From contig NZ_CABPSN010000001.1 in assembly GCF_902459565.1 (NCBI RefSeq), positions 1,054,001 to 1,118,000 on the forward strand: DNA of 64,000 nt. Direction: 5' to 3'. The notes beneath the pieces were generated by a model that saw only the letters and a program-made list of their open reading frames with translations, searched no databases and was not told the origin of the DNA. Shown one piece after another: positions 56,963 to 64,000 of this stretch. The position numbers and the translations under genes are program-made. Within the stretch, counting starts at the first letter, position 1. The number at the start of each line of letters is the position of its first letter. The stretch comes from Pandoraea aquatica. GTDB lineage: Bacteria > Pseudomonadota > Gammaproteobacteria > Burkholderiales > Burkholderiaceae.

Positions 56963-57550
56963 TTATCGCGTATGCGCCAGCAACGTCTGCAACAGTTGCT
57001 CGTCGTCGTCCGGCGTCGGCGCGGTGTTATCGAAGCGCACAAGCCCCGGGAATGCTGCTGCGGGCGGCAGGAAACGACGCAGGCGATACTCGTCCCAATG
57101 CTCCAGCTTGTAGGCGTCGTTCGGATTGCCCCGGCTCTCGATGCGCTCGCGCGCGTGCGCTTCGTCGAGATCCACCCAGACCACGTGAACGCCCACGTCG
57201 TCGTCGACATCCAGCCACGCCCGGTCGAACAGCAAGCCTTCGCGCAACTCACGCGAGAGCGGGCCGACCACCAGCACGTTCACCCCCAGACGCAGGTTCT
57301 CGCGCGCCGTTTCCAGCAGCCCTGCGTACTCCGGCTCGCGCAGCGTCTGCAAATAGAGCGGGCTGTCGCGGTCGTTGGGGTTGCCGGTCAGCGCGCCCAT
57401 CACCGATGCGCTGTACGCGCCGTACAGCGTGTCCTTGTCGAGCAGGCAAAACGCCTCGCCGCTTCGCGCGATCAGCGGACGAATCAGACGCTTGGCCAGC
57501 GTCGTCTTCCCTGCCCCGGCGTGGCCGCAGAAAAAGATCAGACGTGTCAT
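56963..57550 (-). CDS. P-loop kinase-like ATPase
   Basis: A 195-residue cytosolic protein with a Walker A motif GHAGAGKT (residues 9-16) and a Walker B-like segment VHVVWVDLDEAHARERI. It is of the AAA_33 (adenylate-kinase-like) type, which includes small-molecule and nucleotide kinases. Its ATG overlaps the cupin stop codon by four bases (ATGA), so the two are translated together. The substrate is unknown. Confidence 0.78.
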   Translation of the reverse strand: MTRLIFFCGHAGAGKTTLAKRLIRPLIARSGEAFCLLDKDTLYGAYSASVMGALTGNPNDRDSPLYLQTLREPEYAGLLETARENLRLGVNVLVVGPLSRELREGLLFDRAWLDVDDDVGVHVVWVDLDEAHARERIESRGNPNDAYKLEHWDEYRLRRFLPPAAAFPGLVRFDNTAPTPDDDEQLLQTLLAHTR

Positions 57551-57942
57551 GCGGCCGCCTTGCGCTCGAACATCACGAAGTGCTTGCGCACCGGCTCGAT
57601 CACTTCGAACACGCCTTCGAACCCGGCCGGAATCACGCAGGCGTCGCCTGGCCCGAACTCCGACGCGTTGCCGTCGAGATCGCTGATGCGGATGCGCCCT
57701 TCGATCACGGAGAAATACTCCTGACGATGCGCACCGAAGGCAATGCGCCACGCGCCGGGCTCACAGGTCCATTCGCCGCAGTCGAACTCACCCAGTGCGT
57801 CGGTGTAGAACGGGCGCGTCATGCGCTGCGGATTGCCGCTCACGCGGCGCGCCTCGGCGGGATGATCGAAGACGGCTTCGCCCGCCTGATCGGGGGAAAA
57901 CGTAATGAGCGCGGGAGATGTGTGCGATGTGGAAGATGTCAT
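57547..57942 (-). CDS. Cupin-domain protein
   Basis: A 131-residue single-domain cupin of the Cupin_3 type. Its beta-barrel motifs are GEWTCEPGAWRIAFGAHRQEYFSVIEGRIRI and FGPGDACVIPAGFEGVFEV. It lacks a clear catalytic domain and might be a small-molecule sensor or isomerase. It overlaps the P-loop kinase gene by four bases, indicating a two-gene unit with linked roles. Confidence 0.8.
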   Translation of the reverse strand: MTSSTSHTSPALITFSPDQAGEAVFDHPAEARRVSGNPQRMTRPFYTDALGEFDCGEWTCEPGAWRIAFGAHRQEYFSVIEGRIRISDLDGNASEFGPGDACVIPAGFEGVFEVIEPVRKHFVMFERKAAA

Positions 57943-57994
57943 ATGCGTCGAAGAAGTTGGAGAGCTGTAGGACGTCGGGGCGTCGGAACGCCGC

Positions 57995-58849
57995 TCAGTT
58001 CAGCGCCGCGCTCAGCTTGCGGCGCCATGTCGCCACCGTCGCCGGATCGGTCTCGGCAAGCGCTTCGAAGATGGCGAGCATCGACTTGCGTCCGGCATCG
58101 TCACCGAACGAGCGATCACGCTGCACGATATCGAGCAACGTCTGCAAGGCCGGCTCATAAGCACGGTCTGCGAGATAACGATTCGCGAGATCCAGACGCG
58201 CCTGAAGATTGGCCGGTTCGGCGTCCACGCGCGCCATCAGCTCCGACGCCGGCGGCAATTGGCTGGCCTGCTCGGCGGCATCGATACGCGTGTTGAGCGC
58301 GGCAATACGGGCGTCGCCACTCGCGGCCGTGCGCGGCGACAGCAGCGTCAGCTCAGTACGTGCCGCATCGATATCCCCCATGCCGAGCAGAACGTCCACC
58401 AGATCGAGACGGACCTCGTCATGCGCCGGGTCGAGCGCCAGTGCGGCTTGCAGGGCGTCGCGCGCCACCGTCGGCTGACCTTCCGCAAGTGCCTTGCGCG
58501 CTACGTTGCGCGCCATGTCCGCCGGATTCGGCACGATACGGTCGATGAACGCGCGCAACTGCCCTTCCGGCAACGCGCCCACGAACTGATCGACCGGCTC
58601 GCCGTCGACGAAGGCGACGACGGTCGGCAGGCTGCGCACGCCGTACTCCGCGCACAACTGCGCGTTTTCGTCGGCATTGATCTTGACGAGGCGGATGCGC
58701 CCCTGCGCTTCGGCCTCCAGCTTTTCGAGCATCGGCCCGAGCGTGTTGCAGGGGCCGCACCACGGGGCCCAGAAATCGGCCAGCACGGGGACCTGATGCG
58801 AGACGGCCAGTACGTCGGTGTCGAAACTGGCGAGATTGATATCGATCAT
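57995..58849 (-). CDS. cnoX: CnoX/YbbN-type thioredoxin-TPR chaperedoxin
   Basis: A 284-residue cytosolic protein. The thioredoxin domain has an intact CGPC (Cys31, Cys34 in WAPWCGPCNTLGPM), and the C-terminal half holds TPR-like repeats (ARDALQAALALDPAHDEVRLDLVDVLLGMGDIDAA). E. coli CnoX keeps only part of this site; the intact CGPC is the Caulobacter-like form and may be redox-active. The family protects proteins from over-oxidation and hands them to GroEL. Start at ATG 58849. Confidence 0.88.
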   Translation of the reverse strand: MIDINLASFDTDVLAVSHQVPVLADFWAPWCGPCNTLGPMLEKLEAEAQGRIRLVKINADENAQLCAEYGVRSLPTVVAFVDGEPVDQFVGALPEGQLRAFIDRIVPNPADMARNVARKALAEGQPTVARDALQAALALDPAHDEVRLDLVDVLLGMGDIDAARTELTLLSPRTAASGDARIAALNTRIDAAEQASQLPPASELMARVDAEPANLQARLDLANRYLADRAYEPALQTLLDIVQRDRSFGDDAGRKSMLAIFEALAETDPATVATWRRKLSAALN

Positions 58850-58959
58850 GGGTTCTGTCGAGCGTGGTAAATTGCGTGAATAGCGGCCGTTACGCATAGA
58901 AAACAGCCGCCAGCTTGAAGCATGGTAATCGCAAAGTCCAACGACGGGCAGGGAGGCAC

Positions 58960-61428
58960 ATGCACGCAGGCCACGGCACGGCGATCTTCTTTACCCAACT
59001 TCTCTTGCTGGTGCTCGTCGGCCGTCTGCTCGGCGAGGTCATGCAACGGCTGCGTCAGCCGGCCGTCATGGGCCAGTTGCTCGCGGGGGTGCTGCTCGGC
59101 CCGTCCATCTTCGGCGCGCTGATGCCCGCCTGGCAACACGCCGTCTTCCCCGACAACGAAGCGCAGAAAAAGATGCTCGACGCCGTCTCAGAACTGGGCG
59201 TGCTACTGCTTTTGCTGTCCACGGGGCTGGAGACGGATCTGGGGCTTGTGCGACGCATGAAGCGCATGGCCATCTTCGCGTCGGCGGGCGGCATGCTGAT
59301 TCCGTTCGCCTGCGGCTTCGCACTCGGGTGGCATCTACCCGACAACCTGCTGCCGCATCCGGAAGCGCGGCTCGTCACATCGCTCTTTCTCGGCACGGCG
59401 CTGTCGATTTCGTCCGTCAAGGTCGTGGCGATGGTCATTCGCGAAGTCGACTATCTGCGGCGCAACATCGGCCAGATCATTCTCGCCGCGGCCATTCTCG
59501 ACGACACCACCGGTTGGATCGTCATCGCCGCCATCGCGGGCCTTGGCGCGAGCGGTTCGGTCGACCTCGGCCATCTGACGTTCAGCCTCGGCGGCACGCT
59601 GCTGTTCATTGTGTTGTGCTTTACCGTCGGCAAGCGCGCCGTGGCGGTGGCCATTCGCTGGACTAACGACCGCTTCACCGTCGAAATGCCGGTGCTCAGC
59701 GCGATTCTCGTCATCACCTTCGTGCTCGCGCTCGCGACCGACAGACTGGGCGTGCACACGGCGCTGGGCGCGTTCATGGCCGGGGTGATGATCGGCCAGT
59801 CACCCATTCTGAGCGAACAGATCGAAGCGCAGTTGCGCGGGCTGATCGTGGCCCTCTTTGCGCCCGTGTTCTTCGGCGTGGCGGGCTTGTCGGTGGACCT
59901 GACGATTCTGCTCGACTGGCGAATGCTCGGGCTGGTGGCCGGATTGATCCTGATCGCGAGCATCGGCAAGTTCACGGGATGCTTTATCGGCGGACGCCTG
60001 GGTGGCATGTCCTCTGCGGAAGCGCTTGCGCTGGCCACCGGCATGAACGCGCGCGGGTCGACCGAGATCATCGTCGCGAGTATCGGGTTATCGTTGGGCG
60101 TGCTGAGCAAGGATCTGTTCACCATGATCGTCATCATGGCGCTCATCACCACACTCATCATGCCGCCGGTGTTGCGCCGCGCGCTCGTGCGAATTCCGCT
60201 ATCCGCAGAGGAGAAAGCGCGGCTTGAGAAAGAAGCCGCCGAGGAAAAGGACTTCCTGCCGAACGTCGAGCGCATTCTGACTGCGGTCGACGGCAGCGCC
60301 AACGGGCGCTTCGCCGCGTGGATCGCAGGACTCACGGCCGGTGTACGGGGCACGCTGACCACCGTGCTCGCTCCGGCTCCGGCCCCTGCTCCGACCGACG
60401 ACAGCGCCGCCGTCGACGCGGGTGAATGCGCTGGCCTCGACGCCTACGAGATCGCCCTTGGCGCTGCAACGCACGCCGTGAGTCGCGCGCCGGGCACACC
60501 GGGCGTGGAGGAAGACAAACCCGTCAAACCGAGCGAGAAGGCGCGCGAGGCCGCACGTCTGGTGCTGCGCGAGCGCACGGGCAAAGCGCCGCAGAAAACG
60601 CCGGAATTGCCGCATGGCCCCGTGAAGGAAAGTAACGACAAGGCACCGGATGACGAAACGTCTTCCAACAACGTCCCGAAGCACGAGCCGGTCGGCGAAG
60701 CGCACGACGATAAGCGCGTGAGCGAGGCGAAGGAGGAAGGCGAATTCGTCGCAGACGATCCGTCCGACACCGCGCGCGAACAGGAAGCCGCACAGCCGGA
60801 GAGCAGCGACGAAGCGGTGCGCATCTCCGACGAAATCGCTAAGGGCTACGGCTTTGTCATCGCCGGATTCGACGCGCCGGGCGAGGAATCGGACTCGGAC
60901 GTCCCCCCGCTCCCCTTGCCTACCGGCGTGCTGCCGCTGACCAAAGCGTTCGACGGGGCCATCGCCATCGTGCTCGCGCATGGCGACCACGCGCGCCAAC
61001 CGGATGCCCCGCTCAACATCCTCGTGCCGGTCTCGGGCACCGACTACTCGCGCCACGCGGCCGAACTGGCGATTACGCTCGCGCGCGCGGCGAACGCGCC
61101 GGTCACAGCGCTGCATGTCTCGGCGCGCGTGGCACCGGGCATGCTGCACCGCCGGTGGCGTCCGCGCGTGCTGCGTCCGGACGCCGCCGAAGCCGCTATG
61201 CTGGAGAACCTGCACTCGCTGGCCGAGCGAAACGGTGTAAAGCTACGCACACGTCTGCTCGCGGGCGGCAAGGTCGACGACGCCATCCTGCATCAGATCC
61301 ACCACGGCAAACACAACCTGCTCGTGCTCGGCGTGCAACCGCGCTTCGGCGACCGGCTCAACTTCGGTGCCGTCTCCCATCGTTTGCTGGAAGAGCGTCA
61401 TTGTTCCGTGATCGTGCTCAGTGCCTGA
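58960..61428 (+). CDS. CPA2-type cation:proton antiporter with split Usp domain
   Basis: An 822-residue protein. About 12 membrane helices occupy residues 1-400 (ELLLLVLVGRLLGEVMQRL, LATGMNARGSTEIIVASIGLSLG), matching KefB/C-like antiporters. The cytosolic half starts as a Usp domain (ERILTAVDGSANGRFAAWIAG) that is interrupted near residue 485 by about 150 charged residues, then continues (AKGYGFVIAGFDAPG) and is followed by a second Usp domain (NILVPVSGTDYSRHAAELAI) to the end. ATG 58960 has GGGAGG close upstream. Ion specificity is not known. Confidence 0.85.
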   Translation: MHAGHGTAIFFTQLLLLVLVGRLLGEVMQRLRQPAVMGQLLAGVLLGPSIFGALMPAWQHAVFPDNEAQKKMLDAVSELGVLLLLLSTGLETDLGLVRRMKRMAIFASAGGMLIPFACGFALGWHLPDNLLPHPEARLVTSLFLGTALSISSVKVVAMVIREVDYLRRNIGQIILAAAILDDTTGWIVIAAIAGLGASGSVDLGHLTFSLGGTLLFIVLCFTVGKRAVAVAIRWTNDRFTVEMPVLSAILVITFVLALATDRLGVHTALGAFMAGVMIGQSPILSEQIEAQLRGLIVALFAPVFFGVAGLSVDLTILLDWRMLGLVAGLILIASIGKFTGCFIGGRLGGMSSAEALALATGMNARGSTEIIVASIGLSLGVLSKDLFTMIVIMALITTLIMPPVLRRALVRIPLSAEEKARLEKEAAEEKDFLPNVERILTAVDGSANGRFAAWIAGLTAGVRGTLTTVLAPAPAPAPTDDSAAVDAGECAGLDAYEIALGAATHAVSRAPGTPGVEEDKPVKPSEKAREAARLVLRERTGKAPQKTPELPHGPVKESNDKAPDDETSSNNVPKHEPVGEAHDDKRVSEAKEEGEFVADDPSDTAREQEAAQPESSDEAVRISDEIAKGYGFVIAGFDAPGEESDSDVPPLPLPTGVLPLTKAFDGAIAIVLAHGDHARQPDAPLNILVPVSGTDYSRHAAELAITLARAANAPVTALHVSARVAPGMLHRRWRPRVLRPDAAEAAMLENLHSLAERNGVKLRTRLLAGGKVDDAILHQIHHGKHNLLVLGVQPRFGDRLNFGAVSHRLLEERHCSVIVLSA

Positions 61429-61449
61429 CGCGTCAGGGCATCCCAAATG

Positions 61450-61488
61450 AAAAACGCCTGTTGCGGGAGACCGTCAACAGGCGTTTTT
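61450..61488. terminator. bidirectional terminator between the antiporter and pirin genes
   Basis: AAAAACGCCTGTTG (61450-61463) pairs with CAACAGGCGTTTTT (61475-61488) over 14 bases. The A and T runs at both ends allow termination of both converging transcripts. Confidence 0.9.
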
Positions 61489-61508
61489 CACGCTTCCTGC
61501 GCTGAAAC

Positions 61509-62408
61509 TCAGTTCGCCGACGGTTTGCGCTCCGGCAGCGGAATCCATTCCGTCTCACCGGGCACCTTGCCCATTTCCTGCGCCGTCCAGGCGGCCTTGG
61601 CCTGTTCGATGCGCTCGCGGCTCGACGACACGAAGTTCCAGAAGATGAAGCGTTCGCCATCAAGCGGCGCGCCGCCCAGCAGCATCAGCCTTGCGGGCCG
61701 ATCACCGGCCACGATGCGAACGTCGCCGCCCGGCGCGAGCACACCCATCCGATGCTCCGGCAGCGCCTCGTCGTTCACCGTCACCTCGCCCTGCACCGTG
61801 TAGACGGCACGCTCGGCGTACTCCGGCGGCAGCACGAACGCCGCGCACGGTTCCATTTCGACCGCGAGATAGAAGATCGGCGAGAACACTTTCACCGGAG
61901 CCTTCTCGCCGAACGCTTCACCGAGGATCAGACGCATATGCACGCCCGGCAGGAAGATGTCCGGCAGCGACGACGCCTCGTGATGCGCAAACGACGGCGC
62001 GGTCTCCTCATCGGCCTGCGGCAACGCGACCCACGTCTGAATGCCGTGAACGTCGCCGCCACGCTCGCGCACGTCGTCCGGCGAGCGTTCCGAATGCACG
62101 ATGCCGCGCCCGGCCGTCATCCAGTTCACCGCGCCCGGCGTAATGCGCTGATCGCTGCCGAGACTGTCGCGGTGCCAGATTTCGCCATCGAACAGATAGG
62201 TGACGGTCGCCAGCCCGATGTGCGGGTGCGGACGCACGTCCAGCCCCACACCGGGCGGCAGCGTTGCAGGCCCCATGTGATCGAAGAAAATAAACGGTCC
62301 GACGGTCTTGAACGGCAGGCTCGGCAGACTGCGCTGCACGGTGAAAGCGCCGATATCGCTCAGATGCGGCTTGAGCACGGCAAGGAAGGGACTCGTGGAA
62401 TCGGTCAT
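61509..62408 (-). CDS. Pirin-family protein
   Basis: A 299-residue bicupin. The N-terminal domain contains FIFFDHMGPATLPPGVGLDVRPHPHIGLATVTYLFDGE, which holds metal-binding histidines (HPHIG) and a downstream Glu. The C-terminal cupin is less conserved. Pirins of this type may act as quercetin 2,3-dioxygenases or as regulators; no specific role can be assigned. GGAGAA precedes the ATG at 62408, and a longer frame to 62552 is rejected. Confidence 0.88.
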   Translation of the reverse strand: MTDSTSPFLAVLKPHLSDIGAFTVQRSLPSLPFKTVGPFIFFDHMGPATLPPGVGLDVRPHPHIGLATVTYLFDGEIWHRDSLGSDQRITPGAVNWMTAGRGIVHSERSPDDVRERGGDVHGIQTWVALPQADEETAPSFAHHEASSLPDIFLPGVHMRLILGEAFGEKAPVKVFSPIFYLAVEMEPCAAFVLPPEYAERAVYTVQGEVTVNDEALPEHRMGVLAPGGDVRIVAGDRPARLMLLGGAPLDGERFIFWNFVSSSRERIEQAKAAWTAQEMGKVPGETEWIPLPERKPSAN

Positions 62409-62571
62409 GGCGCGGTTCTCCTGCGTTCGACACTTGCGATGAAGTGTGGCGTTCATGTGGGGTGCTGTCGCCCGATTGTAGAGGACATTGCGGGCGCACT
62501 CCATGACACCTGAGGATGATGGCCGCCATTGCGAAAATGGGGTGGCGCGCATGTTCCTGCGACATCGCTCC

Positions 62572-62577
62572 TATAAT
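62572..62577 (+). promoter_or_regulatory. -10 box of the greB promoter
   Basis: A perfect TATAAT about 50 bases before the greB start codon. No -35 box with proper spacing is convincing. Confidence 0.5.
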
Positions 62578-62627
62578 GCAGGGATTGTCTAACGCTTTTG
62601 GCTCGCGCGCGTCGCGGGCATCGACTT

Positions 62628-63188
62628 ATGAACAAGGCCTTCGTCAAGGAAGATAACGGCGACGACGATGACGATCTCGACGCAGGTGCGCCGGAGATTC
62701 CTGCGGGCACCAAGAACTACATCACGCCCACAGGCTACCGTCGTCTGAAGGATGAGATGCTGGATCTCATCGATAATCAGCGCCCTGAAGTGGTGAAGAT
62801 CGTGTCGTGGGCGGCGTCCAACGGCGACCGTTCGGAGAACGGCGATTACATCTACGGCAAACGACGTCTGCGTGAGATTGACCGGCGTATTCGCTTTCTG
62901 ACGAAGCGTCTGGATAACGCGGAAGTGGTGGACACGCGTCGTCAGGAGAACGTCGATCAGGTGTTTTTCGGTGCGGAAGTCACTTATGCGGACGGCCGCG
63001 GCGACGAGCACACGATCATGATCGTCGGCATCGACGAAGTGGACCTCGACCGTGGGCACGTGAGCTGGATTTCGCCCATCGCCCGTGCCATCACAAAATC
63101 GAAAATCGGCGACACCGTGCCGTTGCGCACCCCGGCCGGGCTCGATCAGATCGAGATTCTCGACGTGCGCTACCCGCCGTCCGAGTAA
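62628..63188 (+). CDS. greB: Transcription elongation factor GreB
   Basis: A 186-residue protein. An acidic leader (DNGDDDDDLDAGAPEIPAG) precedes the coiled-coil domain (GYRRLKDEMLDLIDNQRPEVVKIVSWAAS ... GDRSENGDYIYGKRRLREIDRRIRFLTKRLD) and the C-terminal globular domain (GRGDEHTIMIVGIDEVD). The acidic tip residues in the coiled-coil loop (DRSENGDYIYGK) are intact. It restarts backtracked RNA polymerase. ATG 62628 is preferred over an earlier in-frame start at 62598. It faces spoT tail to tail. Confidence 0.95.
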   Translation: MNKAFVKEDNGDDDDDLDAGAPEIPAGTKNYITPTGYRRLKDEMLDLIDNQRPEVVKIVSWAASNGDRSENGDYIYGKRRLREIDRRIRFLTKRLDNAEVVDTRRQENVDQVFFGAEVTYADGRGDEHTIMIVGIDEVDLDRGHVSWISPIARAITKSKIGDTVPLRTPAGLDQIEILDVRYPPSE

Positions 63189-63217
63189 GCGCACCGCGCG
63201 CCCCTCGGCACCATGCA

Positions 63218-63243
63218 AAACGCCTCCCGAGGGAGGCGTTTTC
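63218..63243. terminator. bidirectional terminator between greB and spoT
   Basis: AAAACGCCTCCC (63218-63229) pairs with GGGAGGCGTTTT (63232-63243), with A and T runs at both ends. The two-base gap leaves a small loop. Confidence 0.85.
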
Positions 63244-63262
63244 ATTTCATCGATGCCGCGAA

Positions 63263-64000
63263 TCAGTAGTTGCCGCGTTCGCGCGAAATGCGCATGGCGT
63301 GATTGGCTTGACCATCGTCCTGATGCCGCTCGCTCGGACGCTCGCGCGCCACGCGCATGACGTCCGGATTCACACGGATGCGGCGCATCACGTTAGCCAG
63401 ATGCACGCGGTCGCTCACCTGAATGAGGAAGCGTAGCGTGGCGGATTCGTCCGGCACCACTTCATCCATCCCGATGTGCACGATGTTCGCGTCGGACGCC
63501 GTGATATCGGCCGCCACACGCGAGAACACGCCACGGTTGTGGCGCACGAGCACCTTGATGCCGACGTCGAACAGACGCCCCGGCTGCGGTGCCCACGCCA
63601 CGTCGATCCAGCGCGTCGGATCCTTGCGATGGATGCGTCGTGCGACCGGGCAGTCCGTGGTGTGGATCGCCATGCCCAGCCCGATGCCGATGTAGCCCAT
63701 GATGGCGTCGCCCGGAATCGGACGGCAGCACGCCGAGAACTGCACCGACATGCCTTCCGTGCCCGTGATGAGCACCGGCGGGCCGACGGTCTCGTCGCCC
63801 GTACGCGGCGAATCGGGATCGTCCGGGCTGTCGTCGTTCTCGCCTTCCTTGCCCGACAGCAGCACCGCGAGGCGCTTGGCCATGACGGCCGCGACACGAC
63901 GTCCCAGACCGATGTCGGCAAAGATGTCCTGACGATCCTTGTTGCCCGTCCACTGCGCGAGCTTGTCCCAGACCTCCGGCGAGATCTCGCTCATCGTCAG
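63263..64000 (-). CDS. spoT: RelA/SpoT-family (p)ppGpp synthetase/hydrolase, C-terminal part
   Basis: The gene runs off the right edge; only its C-terminal 245 residues are present. The zinc-finger-like RIS domain contains VQFSACCRPIPGDAIMGYIGIGLGMAIHTTDCP, and the C-terminal ACT domain is VLVRHNRGVFSRVAADITASDANIVHIGMDEV. The position next to a convergent greB is the spoT arrangement in Burkholderiaceae, so SpoT rather than RelA is favoured. The hydrolase and synthetase domains lie beyond the window. Confidence 0.9.
   Translation of the reverse strand: MTMSEISPEVWDKLAQWTGNKDRQDIFADIGLGRRVAAVMAKRLAVLLSGKEGENDDSPDDPDSPRTGDETVGPPVLITGTEGMSVQFSACCRPIPGDAIMGYIGIGLGMAIHTTDCPVARRIHRKDPTRWIDVAWAPQPGRLFDVGIKVLVRHNRGVFSRVAADITASDANIVHIGMDEVVPDESATLRFLIQVSDRVHLANVMRRIRVNPDVMRVARERPSERHQDDGQANHAMRISRERGNY

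Overview
The window looks like ordinary chromosomal core sequence of a high-GC betaproteobacterium of the Burkholderiaceae, most likely Pandoraea or a close relative. The grounds are the gene orders ilvB-ilvN-ilvC-psd-pssA-leuA, pnp-rpsO, greB facing spoT, and wrbA next to yihY, together with strong GC-third-position codon bias. The genus is inferred from gene order and protein style and was not tested by search. I see no insertion sequence, integrase, phage module or CRISPR array.

Layout. 1-12.9 kb: partial yihY, wrbA, a small membrane protein, an FAD-linked hydroxyacid dehydrogenase, a stand-alone ACT-like protein behind a long structured leader, a MerR regulator with an MFS exporter, mtfA, zinc-free L31 (rpmE2), a membrane glycosyltransferase, a MATE exporter and gudD. 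13.1-16.8 kb: four minus-strand tRNA genes (Asp, Asp, Glu, Ala), then pnp and rpsO. 17-21 kb: a branched-chain-type binding protein, a lipoprotein, an ECF sigma factor that seems to start at ATT with its small zinc-finger anti-sigma, and DUF4148 and DUF417 proteins. 21-29 kb: a minus-strand block for branched-chain amino acids and phosphatidylethanolamine (ilvB, ilvN, ilvC, psd, pssA) with kbp and leuA downstream. 29.5-38.3 kb: a sigma-70-like gene with DUF3619, DUF3106 and RDD genes, then envelope genes (hydrolase, LpxH-like phosphatase, glycosyltransferase, dgkA), a TetR regulator, a LOG protein and a DUF2062 protein. 38.3-45.8 kb: DUF924, a trans-editing AlaX, a two-gene cassette resembling a type III secretion chaperone and its hydrophobic client, truncated haemoglobin, an FtsX-type permease with DUF4126, and sugE under a guanidine-II riboswitch. 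45.9-54.5 kb: the complete kdp potassium system, kdpFABCDE, with an extra 30-codon ORF in front of kdpF. 54.7-64 kb: two paralogous amino-acid binding proteins, a P-loop kinase with a cupin, cnoX, a CPA2 antiporter with Usp domains, a pirin, greB and the C-terminal part of spoT.

How it fits together. The clearest functional units are the kdp operon with phased TTTAC boxes matching a KdpE site, the ilv/leu/psd/pssA block, and sugE with its riboswitch. The items most worth follow-up are the orphan chaperone/client cassette (39980-41349), the coupled microprotein ORF ahead of kdpF (54358-54450), the structured leader of the ACT-like gene (3211-3693), and the ATT start of the ECF sigma gene (19097).
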